A stretch of 5,200 bases of DNA, from NCBI GenBank assembly GCA_011052255.1, contig DRJJ01000094.1, positions 1 to 5,200 of the forward strand, written 5' to 3'. Shown piece after piece: positions 1-4,386 of this stretch. Numbering within the stretch: the first letter of the stretch is position 1; each line of letters begins with the position of its first letter. This stretch comes from Gammaproteobacteria bacterium. GTDB lineage: Bacteria; Pseudomonadota; Gammaproteobacteria; DRJJ01. The notes beneath the pieces are model-generated. The model made no database searches. It was not told where the DNA came from and saw only the letters and a program-made list of their open reading frames with translations. Position numbers and translations under genes: made by a program.

Positions 1-2
1 AC

Positions 3-167
3 ATACTCAATTCCAGTGCCTGTAAACAGCGAGGGCTGTACCAGCGCGATTATGTCGAGCGTATGCTGGCAGAGCCAGACAAGCATTTTACCCGCATACA
101 GGGCAGCAAACTCTGGCATCTGGCCCTGCTGGAATACTGGTTACAGCGCAATGTTGATGCCGCATGA
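3..167 (+). CDS. C-terminal fragment of an asparagine-synthase-like amidotransferase (5' end outside window)
   Basis: The third forward frame is open from the left edge to a TGA at 165-167, giving 54 residues. It contains the segments RGLYQRDYVERML and IQGSKLWHLALLEYWLQ. This pattern (RGL...YV..ML, then a charged stretch, then LW.LALLE.WLQ) is what I associate with the extreme C-terminus of class II asparagine synthases and related glutamine-dependent amidotransferases, where a final helix ends the synthase domain. The family transfers amide nitrogen from glutamine to an ATP-activated carboxylate in the cytoplasm. Neither the N-terminal glutaminase domain nor the ATP-binding motif is in the window, so which member it is (AsnB, or an exopolysaccharide- or peptide-associated relative) cannot be told. 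The overlapping frame starting at 16 gives no recognisable protein. The gene is followed at 26 bases by a palindromic repeat that may help end its transcript. Confidence 0.6.
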   Translation: MLNSSACKQRGLYQRDYVERMLAEPDKHFTRIQGSKLWHLALLEYWLQRNVDAA

Positions 168-190
168 GCATGAAGACATTATAAATAAAG

Positions 191-227
191 TCCCCTCTCC
201 CTTAGGGAGAGGGTTAGGGTGAGGGGA
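191..227 (+). repeat. Palindromic REP-like dispersed repeat, copy 1
   Basis: CCCTCTCCC (193-201) and GGGAGAGGG (205-213) pair perfectly around a TTA loop. The tail continues TTAGGGTGAGGGGA, and an outer pair TCCCCTC (191-197) / GAGGGGA (221-227) allows an alternative fold. The same unit recurs at 4281-4312: across 31 bases (192-222 against 4282-4312) only positions 203 and 216 differ. Elements of this CCCTCTCCC...GGGAGAGGGTTAGGGTGAGGG type are common in gammaproteobacterial intergenic DNA. The position 23 bases past a stop codon fits a 3'-end structure, though no T-run follows to make a classical terminator. Confidence 0.75.
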
Positions 228-251
228 TCAAATATATCTTATCTACTTTAT

Positions 252-274
252 ATCCCCTCATCCCCGCCCTTCTC
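252..274 (-). repeat. Degenerate inverted partner of the REP-like repeat
   Basis: ATCCCCTCA (252-260) is the exact reverse complement of TGAGGGGAT (220-228). The sequence continues with partial similarity, about 14 of 18 bases over 253-270, to the reverse complement of copy 1. The two units therefore face each other across some 23 AT-rich bases. That arrangement resembles a paired REP unit (BIME-like). The right half has clearly decayed, so its status as an active element is inference. Confidence 0.45.
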
Positions 275-404
275 GACAAGGAATGAAAGACTCTTGCGGC
301 ATTCGGGTTCTCGTAACCCGCCAGCCGTTGCGTAGCAACACATTACCCTCGCTTCCCCTTGAAAAAAAGTGACCAAGCCTCCATATACCCGCAATGACTA
401 CATG

Positions 405-433
405 TGTTTATCTGTCCCTGCTGGCGATATAAT
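405..433 (+). promoter_or_regulatory. Putative sigma-70 promoter of grxD
   Basis: TATAAT at 428-433 is a perfect -10 hexamer. The best-spaced -35 is TGTTTA at 405-410, 17 bases upstream, and it is a poor match to TTGACA. Initiation would fall near 440, leaving a leader of about 70 bases before the grxD start. The -10 is strong evidence and the -35 is weak, so an activator or an A/T-rich upstream element may contribute. Confidence 0.5.
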
Positions 434-508
434 GCGCTACAGAGGCTGTATTTCAGATGCCGCATAATTAGCAGGTGTCTACAACTAGTTGAATAAGAGG
501 ATAATTTA

Positions 509-838
509 ATGGACGTTTTGGAAAAAATTCAGAAACAGGTAGATGAAAACCCGGTAATTATCTACATGAAAGGCACGCCACAGTTACCACAGTGCGGTTT
601 TTCAAGTCGTGCAGCGCAGGCCCTGCAGGGTTGCGGCATTGAGTTTGCGTATGTAAACATCCTGCAAGACCCGGAAATCTTCGAAAACCTGCCACGCTTT
701 GCCGACTGGCCGACCTTCCCGCAAATCTACATCAACGGTGAACTGATTGGCGGCTGTGATATCACGCTGGATATGTTCCAGAATGGTGATTTGCAGAAGG
801 CAACCAAGCAGGCGATGGAAGCGAAACAGCAGGCCTGA
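509..838 (+). CDS. grxD: Monothiol glutaredoxin, CGFS type (Grx4/Grx5 family)
   Basis: This 109-residue cytoplasmic protein is a single thioredoxin-fold glutaredoxin. Family members bind a [2Fe-2S] cluster together with glutathione and carry clusters to acceptor proteins, often with BolA-type partners. Visible signatures in order are the MKGTP loop with its lysine (K21), the CGFS active site (C29-S32), the cis-proline motif WPTFPQ (67-72), and GGCD (81-84), which contacts glutathione. All key residues are present, and length and sequence match E. coli Grx4 closely. The ATG at 509 is supported by AAGAGG at 495-500 with an 8-base spacer. The gene seems to be its own transcription unit: a TATAAT promoter lies upstream, and an 11-bp hairpin follows 17 bases after the stop. 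It converges on rnt, a neighbour also found close to grxD in E. coli. Confidence 0.96.
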   Translation: MDVLEKIQKQVDENPVIIYMKGTPQLPQCGFSSRAAQALQGCGIEFAYVNILQDPEIFENLPRFADWPTFPQIYINGELIGGCDITLDMFQNGDLQKATKQAMEAKQQA

Positions 839-855
839 TTTTATCTGGTTATGTA

Positions 856-883
856 TAGTGGCCGCGGCTATACGCGGCCACTA
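856..883. terminator. Bidirectional hairpin terminator between convergent grxD and rnt
   Basis: TAGTGGCCGCG (856-866) and CGCGGCCACTA (873-883) form a perfect 11-bp, mostly G+C stem with a GCTATA loop. It sits 17 bases after the grxD stop and 14 bases beyond the rnt stop, so one structure can serve both transcripts. Neither side has a proper run of T after the stem, so termination may be imperfect, or the hairpin may mainly protect both 3' ends. Confidence 0.7.
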
Positions 884-897
884 ACACATCACGATCA

Positions 898-1518
898 CTA
901 CTGGTGCATATCAGACCAGCGATTCACAATATGACAAAATACCTCCGCAGTACGTTCTGCATCGTAAACCGCAGAATGCGCGCTTTCGTTGTCCCACTCT
1001 ATGCCTGAAGCCTTGGCCACTCGTGCCAGCACCGTCTGGCCATACATCAAACCACCCAGCGTAGCAGTATCAAATGTACTGAATGGATGAAACGGATTGC
1101 GTTTCACTTTTGTGCGTTCGACGGCAGCATTGATAAAGCCGAGGTCAAAAAATGGATTATGACCGACCAGGATCGCGCGTGTGCAGCTCTGCTCCTTGAC
1201 CGCCTGGCGAATCGGTTTGAAGATATGCGTTAGTGCGTCCGTCTCATTTTTGGCCAGGCGCAACGGGTGAAACGGGTCTATGCCGGTGAATGCCAGTGAC
1301 TCGGGGTTCAGATTGGCATTCGGAAAGGGCTCCACATGGCAGCTAATAGTCGAATCGGGCTCCAGACGCCCGCTTGAGCCGTAACGCACGGTTACGGCAG
1401 CAATTTCCAGCAGGGCGTCCTTGATCGGGTCAAAGCCGGCCGTTTCCACATCGACTACGATGGGCAGATAACCGCGAAAGCGCTGGGCCATTACGGGTCT
1501 TTTGGTAGATGAGCTCAT
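898..1518 (-). CDS. rnt: Ribonuclease T (DEDDh 3'-5' exoribonuclease)
   Basis: RNase T trims the 3' ends of tRNAs, 5S/23S rRNA and other stable RNAs, and drives end turnover of tRNA CCA. It acts as a homodimer in the cytoplasm. With the start at 1518 the protein has 206 residues and the catalytic set falls at D23 and E25 (DVETAG, Exo I), D125 (HNPFFD, Exo II), and H181 and D186 (HSAVYDAERT, Exo III). These are the positions known for the E. coli enzyme. RNPFHPFSTFDTA and the ending EIVNRW-like CHIVNRW are also family hallmarks. That register, with 12 residues before RFRG, is the main reason to choose ATG 1518. ATG 1530 (4 residues longer) and ATG 1491 are alternatives, and none has a clear Shine-Dalgarno. 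The protein ends shortly after NRW, so it lacks the short C-terminal tail of the E. coli protein. It converges on grxD and diverges from the TraB-like gene. Confidence 0.95.
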   Translation of the reverse strand: MSSSTKRPVMAQRFRGYLPIVVDVETAGFDPIKDALLEIAAVTVRYGSSGRLEPDSTISCHVEPFPNANLNPESLAFTGIDPFHPLRLAKNETDALTHIFKPIRQAVKEQSCTRAILVGHNPFFDLGFINAAVERTKVKRNPFHPFSTFDTATLGGLMYGQTVLARVAKASGIEWDNESAHSAVYDAERTAEVFCHIVNRWSDMHQ

Positions 1519-1686
1519 GGCGCACAGCATATCGGAAGCCGTTGCGAAAAGCGATTATTGCGCACACCGGGCAAATACGACAGACTGTAACGAGCTTATT
1601 GAAGCCAGATGTTACGGAACAACGCAATACACCTTCAATATAAAACAGCTCGGATAAGTGTCATTTTCATCAGTGTCGAACAACAC

Positions 1687-1692
1687 AGGAAA
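1687..1692 (+). promoter_or_regulatory. Shine-Dalgarno deciding the start of the TraB/GumN gene
   Basis: AGGAAA at 1687-1692 lies 7 bases before ATG 1700. The reading frame also has an upstream GTG at 1658, but that codon has no comparable ribosome binding site. It would also place 14 polar residues ahead of a normal signal peptide. Confidence 0.65.
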
Positions 1693-1699
1693 GCGACGT

Positions 1700-2635
1700 A
1701 TGGAATACGCAAGACACAGGCTTCGGCCCTGGATTACGCTGGCCAGTTCACTTGTGCTGGCTACGCTGGTGTTGTGTTCACAAGCGCTGGCAGCTCCGTC
1801 GCAGCAGCCCGATGCAATCGCGCTTGGTCAGGGTCTGTTGTGGAAAGTTGAAAAACAGGGCCAGCAACCCAGTTATGTATTTGGCACCATGCATGTTGGC
1901 GATGCAGAAGTCACCACTCTGGCACCACCGGTGCAGCAGGCCTTTTCCAGCGCACGCGTTTTACTAACCGAGTTAAAAATGGACTACGCAACCATCGCCG
2001 CGGTGATGCGCAATATGTACTATGGTGACGAGCGTACGCTACTTGCCATAACCGGACAGGAGCTGTTTGAACAGGTTGCTGAGCGCCTTGCAGCACTAGG
2101 GATCTCGCGACAGGCAGCGCTAAAAATGCGGCCGTGGGCAGTGATGTCAGTACTGGGTGTAGCACAGCTCGAAGATGGGGGTGCTTCTGCCGGTCAAGGG
2201 CTGGATATACAACTCTATACAGATGCCATGCGTCAGGGCAAGCAAGTCGAAGCGCTGGAGACGGCTGACGAACAGCTGGCTGTATTTGAAAACCTGCCGA
2301 AACAGGCAAAAGTCGATATGGTTCGCAGTGTGGTAGCAGACAAGCAGAAAACCCGGGCTGAGTTTAAAAAAATACGTGAGGCCTATCTGGCGCGCGATCT
2401 GAAACGCCTGATGGAAATGGCCGTGGAAGAAGCCAACGGTGAGTACGGGCAATTTATGCAGGCGTTTAACCGTGAGGGTATCGTTGAAAGAAACCACCGT
2501 ATGATCACCCGCATGCAAAAATATCTGGATGGCGGAGCAGCCTTTGTCGCAGTGGGTGCCCTGCATCTGCCTGGTGATACAGGCATACTGCGTTTGCTTG
2601 AGCAACGCGGCTTCCGGGTTACACCCGTTTATTGA
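1700..2635 (+). CDS. Secreted TraB/GumN family protein (Tiki-like putative metalloprotease)
   Basis: With the start at ATG 1700 the product has 311 residues. It begins with a signal peptide: basic n-region (residues 5-9), hydrophobic core (12-25), and an AXA site at A29-L30-A31, predicting a periplasmic mature protein. Cys26 is preceded by Leu, not Gly/Ala/Ser, so a lipoprotein is unlikely. The mature part shows FGTMH (61-65), carrying the first GXXH, then a conserved acidic residue in LLTELK (E91), a KMRPW segment, and a second GXXH in VGALHLPGD (G286-H289). Two GXXH motifs plus that glutamate define the TraB/GumN family, whose eukaryotic relative Tiki is a metal-dependent protease acting on Wnt. 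The bacterial substrates are largely unknown, so catalysis here is inferred. TATAAA at 1639-1644 may be part of a promoter, but no well-spaced -35 was found. The gene converges on the HIT gene with a gap of 24 bases and no evident hairpin. Confidence 0.88.
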   Translation: MEYARHRLRPWITLASSLVLATLVLCSQALAAPSQQPDAIALGQGLLWKVEKQGQQPSYVFGTMHVGDAEVTTLAPPVQQAFSSARVLLTELKMDYATIAAVMRNMYYGDERTLLAITGQELFEQVAERLAALGISRQAALKMRPWAVMSVLGVAQLEDGGASAGQGLDIQLYTDAMRQGKQVEALETADEQLAVFENLPKQAKVDMVRSVVADKQKTRAEFKKIREAYLARDLKRLMEMAVEEANGEYGQFMQAFNREGIVERNHRMITRMQKYLDGGAAFVAVGALHLPGDTGILRLLEQRGFRVTPVY

Positions 2636-2659
2636 TGGTTATAGCGGGCAAACTGAAAA

Positions 2660-3097
2660 CTATTCCTGAAATATTTCCTTGATCTGGAATTTATCACCAA
2701 GATGATCGCCAAGTGCGCCCATGATGTCATCCAGCTGTTCAGTGGAGTAAGGTTCTCTTTCACGGGTACCCCATACAACGTTTGGCCAGCAGTAATCCGA
2801 AGGGTCGCGTCCAACCACATGAATATGCAACTGGTTTACAATGTTGCCGATAGCCGCCGTATTGAGTTGGGTGATATCAAAGTGTTCTTTTATAAAAACC
2901 GAAATCAGGTTGATCTGTTCCAGTACATCGGCTTGTTCTGATGGCAACAGATCAGTCAGTTCTGTTTCAGATGTCTGTGGCACCAGTATGAACCAGGGTA
3001 CCAGTGAATTATTCATCAACAGCAACAGGCTGGTATTTATCTTTCCCAGAACCCGGCAGTCCTTTGCAAGTCGAGTATCCAGTTTAAAGTCACTCAT
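2660..3097 (-). CDS. HIT-family nucleotide hydrolase
   Basis: This 145-residue protein belongs to the histidine triad superfamily, cytoplasmic enzymes that hydrolyse or transfer nucleotidyl groups from nucleotide conjugates such as AMP derivatives or dinucleoside polyphosphates. The active-site segment is NQLHIHVVGR: H91 and H93 are the second and third histidines of the HxHxH triad, and the first is glutamine (Q89). This is a recognised variant in proteobacterial HIT proteins whose motif reads QLHVHVIAR, and the nucleophilic middle histidine is kept. Other family features are FKLDTRL near the N-terminus, LLLMNNS..PWFILVP, LN.AAIGN just before the triad, and the WP...WG tail (104-110). The ATG at 3097 overlaps the upstream HxlR stop by 8 bases (ATGAGTGA), implying translational coupling. 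A GTG at 3109 would add 4 residues and is less likely. The exact substrate cannot be read from sequence. Confidence 0.9.
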   Translation of the reverse strand: MSDFKLDTRLAKDCRVLGKINTSLLLLMNNSLVPWFILVPQTSETELTDLLPSEQADVLEQINLISVFIKEHFDITQLNTAAIGNIVNQLHIHVVGRDPSDYCWPNVVWGTREREPYSTEQLDDIMGALGDHLGDKFQIKEIFQE

Positions 3098-3491
3098 TTT
3101 GTGAACCACTATTTTTTTTCATCATCTCCATGATTTCAGAAAATGAATAGGTACCGGGAATATATTTATTGCCCCAGTCCACCATGGCCTTCATGACCGG
3201 CCCGAGGTGCTCCCCCTTTTCAGTCAGCAGATAGGCATAACGCACCGGCTTTTGCTGGTAGGCGCTTTTGCGGATGATCCCGGTAGATTCCAGGCGCTTG
3301 AGCCGTTCCGCGAGGATATTGCTGGGAATATGCTCGGGCGATTTCTGAAATTCGCCAAAGGTCTTTTTGCCAAAAAACAGGTCGCGAATGACCAGCAGAC
3401 TCCATTTGTCTCCAAATATATCCAGACTACTGGCCAATGGGCAGGGCAGACGAGCCGGTTTTGGTGGTGTTTTTCGGGATGGGCTCATCAT
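3090..3491 (-). CDS. HxlR-family winged-helix transcriptional regulator
   Basis: This 133-residue protein matches the MarR-like HxlR family of DNA-binding dimers. CPLASSLDIFGDKWSLLVIR (17-36) starts the domain. A recognition region follows, with FGEFQ, IPSNILAERLKRLE and GII, then a beta-wing and the LTEKG.L.PV...M..WG segment. Cys17 sits in the conserved N-terminal position that senses quinones, aldehydes or oxidants in members such as YodB, HypR and QorR. Whether it is redox-active here is inference. ATG 3491 and ATG 3488 are adjacent and no good Shine-Dalgarno precedes either. The gene is first in an operon with the HIT gene and divergent from a membrane-protein gene. Two inverted repeats in the divergent gap suggest that it controls both directions, including its own synthesis. 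Confidence 0.93.
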   Translation of the reverse strand: MMSPSRKTPPKPARLPCPLASSLDIFGDKWSLLVIRDLFFGKKTFGEFQKSPEHIPSNILAERLKRLESTGIIRKSAYQQKPVRYAYLLTEKGEHLGPVMKAMVDWGNKYIPGTYSFSEIMEMMKKNSGSQNE

Positions 3492-3510
3492 CTGAGCGTA
3501 GCAGAATAAC

Positions 3511-3535
3511 AGTCACTTGTATATTGAAAGTAACT
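3511..3535. promoter_or_regulatory. Putative HxlR operator, site 1
   Basis: AGTCACTT (3511-3518) and AAGTAACT (3528-3535) form an inverted repeat with 7 of 8 matching positions around a 9-base spacer. The unit shares consensus and spacing with site 2. AGTNACTT-type dyads resemble operators reported for HxlR-family regulators. The site lies 20 bases from the regulator's own start, which fits autoregulation. Confidence 0.65.
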
Positions 3536-3545
3536 GTACTATGCT
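3517..3545 (+). promoter_or_regulatory. Possible promoter of the membrane-protein gene
   Basis: TTGTAT (3517-3522) and TATGCT (3540-3545) are separated by 17 bases and match the sigma-70 consensus moderately. Operator site 1 covers the -35 and site 2 covers the expected start point near 3552, so a bound regulator would block polymerase. The assignment is tentative because the hexamers are imperfect. Confidence 0.35.
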
Positions 3546-3546
3546 G

Positions 3547-3573
3547 TAGTGACTTTTAATATGAAAGTCACTA
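3547..3573. promoter_or_regulatory. Putative HxlR operator, site 2 (perfect dyad)
   Basis: TAGTGACTTT (3547-3556) and AAAGTCACTA (3564-3573) are exact inverted repeats, with 10-bp arms and a 7-base AT-rich centre. This is the stronger of two similar dyads whose centres are 37 bases apart. It ends only 11 bases before the ATG of the membrane-protein gene, next to its ribosome binding site. Binding here would repress that gene efficiently. Confidence 0.7.
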
Positions 3574-3575
3574 CG

Positions 3576-3580
3576 AGGAG
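3576..3580 (+). promoter_or_regulatory. Shine-Dalgarno deciding the start of the membrane-protein gene
   Basis: AGGAG at 3576-3580 lies 4 bases before ATG 3585 and 7 bases before ATG 3588. It rules against the in-frame GTG at 3549, which falls inside the operator dyad and would add a polar, basic extension. Confidence 0.65.
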
Positions 3581-3584
3581 AGAA

Positions 3585-4265
3585 ATGATGAAATCAATGT
3601 CAACAGGGCTTGGCCAGACAGACAGCTCGTCCAGCATGAATGCGCACTATTTCACCGCAGTTGTACTGCTCGCCTGGTTTAGCCTTATTGTGTTGCTGGG
3701 TCAGAACGGTTTTTTTATACCTGAAGCAGGTCAGCCACCCGCGATGCTTTTTGTTACGGGTGGGGTGGCGCTGGCGTTGTTTGGTGCGACCTATCGTTAT
3801 CACTCAGCATTTCGAAGTTATGTTCTGAATCTGGATATGCGCCTGCTGGTCATGCTGCATGGCACACGTACACTGGGGCTGGGTTTTGTGATGCTATATA
3901 GCATTGGGCAGTTGCCGGCATTTTTTGCGTTGATGGCTGGTTTTGGTGACGCCATAACAGCAGTATGGGCGATAGCGATGGTCTATTACTGGATCACTCA
4001 TCAGCAAGGGTTGAGCAGGAAAGCATTATTGCGGTGGAATCATTTCGGGTTACTTGATTTTGCTCTCGCCCTTGGCATAGGTGCACTCAGCCAGACCGGT
4101 GGCCTGTTTCATATTGCCGGTGGACCGTCTAACGATCTGGTAGTCATGATGCCGATAGTCCTGATCCCCGGCTTTCTTGTACAGGTTCTGGTGATCACGC
4201 ATATCATCATCTATTTACAGCTGCGAAATAACTGGAAAGATCAGGATATGATCAAGGTGGATTGA
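3585..4265 (+). CDS. Uncharacterised six-helix inner-membrane protein
   Basis: The product has 226 residues (225 if ATG 3588 is used, which is better spaced from AGGAG). I do not recognise an assigned function. After a serine-rich N-terminus there are about six hydrophobic segments: roughly 20-38, 52-68, 97-116, 121-136, 154-170 and 186-211. Distinctive polar motifs inside or next to them are HGTRTLGLGF (92-101), QLPAFFALMAGFGD (109-122), WNHFGLLDFALALG (151-164) and MPIVLIPGFLV...H (189-206). The buried R95, D122, D158 and H206 suggest transport, redox or ligand-binding chemistry, though this is speculation. The pattern (R..G.GF...Y..G.LP..FA..AG.GD, later W...GLLD) recalls a family of unannotated bacterial membrane proteins. 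No signal peptide or known transporter signature is visible. Placement behind a double HxlR-type operator suggests induction by whatever the regulator senses. Confidence 0.88.
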   Translation: MMKSMSTGLGQTDSSSSMNAHYFTAVVLLAWFSLIVLLGQNGFFIPEAGQPPAMLFVTGGVALALFGATYRYHSAFRSYVLNLDMRLLVMLHGTRTLGLGFVMLYSIGQLPAFFALMAGFGDAITAVWAIAMVYYWITHQQGLSRKALLRWNHFGLLDFALALGIGALSQTGGLFHIAGGPSNDLVVMMPIVLIPGFLVQVLVITHIIIYLQLRNNWKDQDMIKVD

Positions 4266-4280
4266 TTCAGGACTCATGCA

Positions 4281-4312
4281 CCCCCTCTCCCTCAGGGAGA
4301 GGGTTGGGGTGA
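4281..4312 (+). repeat. Palindromic REP-like dispersed repeat, copy 2
   Basis: CCCTCTCCC (4283-4291) and GGGAGAGGG (4295-4303) pair around a TCA loop, followed by TTGGGGTGA. It is in the same orientation as the copy at 191-227, with two differences over 31 bases. The A-to-G change at 4306 leaves the stem intact, and the T-to-C change at 4293 is in the loop. It begins 15 bases after the membrane-protein stop and could also stabilise or end that transcript. Confidence 0.75.
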
Positions 4313-4344
4313 CGACTGCATGGACGCAGGAGGTAGAGTAACGC

Positions 4345-4386
4345 ATGGAGCAGTTACCGAGGGGATAAAAAATGGAGTATTTATAG
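4345..4386 (+). other. Two tandem mini-ORFs in the leader of the GST-like gene
   Basis: ATG 4345 opens a 7-codon ORF (MEQLPRG, stop TAA at 4366-4368), preceded by AGGAGG at 4328-4333 with an 11-base spacer. ATG 4372 opens a 4-codon ORF (MEYL, stop TAG at 4384-4386), preceded by GAGGGG at 4359-4364. The GST start follows immediately at 4387, in the same frame as both. GTAAC (4338-4342) and GTTAC (4353-4357) can pair so that the first ATG sits in the loop. Translation is unproven, and the segment could equally be remnants of repeat DNA beside copy 2. Confidence 0.3.

Larger units (their letters stand above)
168..508. other. 341-base intergenic region before grxD: repeat-rich left half, promoter-bearing right half
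   Basis: No convincing gene lies here. Bases 191-274 form a REP-like cluster: a palindromic unit and a degenerate inverted copy separated by about 25 AT-rich bases. Bases 304-309 (CGGGTT) and 315-320 (AACCCG) form a 6-bp hairpin with a 5-base loop. There is no T-run after it, so its role is unknown. Bases 321-404 show nothing recognisable. A TATAAT at 428-433 and a good Shine-Dalgarno before 509 point to a grxD promoter and a leader of roughly 70 bases. Confidence 0.6.

Noticed and set aside
16..222. 68-codon forward ORF over the left edge
   Set aside because: It runs through the asparagine-synthase-like frame and into the palindromic repeat. Its composition is not protein-like, and the third frame gives a better match.
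304..349. tRNA or attachment-site remnant around the CGGGTT/AACCCG hairpin
   Set aside because: No cloverleaf, TTCRA loop or CCA context can be formed, and no integrase gene is present.
283..372. A 29-codon ORF opening with MKDSCGIRVLVTRQP, reminiscent of the N-terminus of uroporphyrinogen-III synthase
   Set aside because: It lacks a spaced Shine-Dalgarno and stops after 29 codons. It also runs through the hairpin at 304-320, and the remainder does not resemble HemD. The likeness is probably chance.
1658..1699. N-terminal extension of the TraB/GumN gene from GTG 1658
   Set aside because: It has no ribosome binding site, and it would put a polar stretch before a normal signal peptide. ATG 1700 has AGGAAA at 7 bases.
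2147..2605. 152-codon minus-strand ORF inside the TraB/GumN gene
   Set aside because: It is a shadow of a strongly supported + strand gene, rich in cysteine and histidine without a recognisable domain.
3549..3584. Upstream GTG start for the membrane-protein gene
   Set aside because: It lies within the operator dyad and precedes the obvious AGGAG, which serves ATG 3585/3588.
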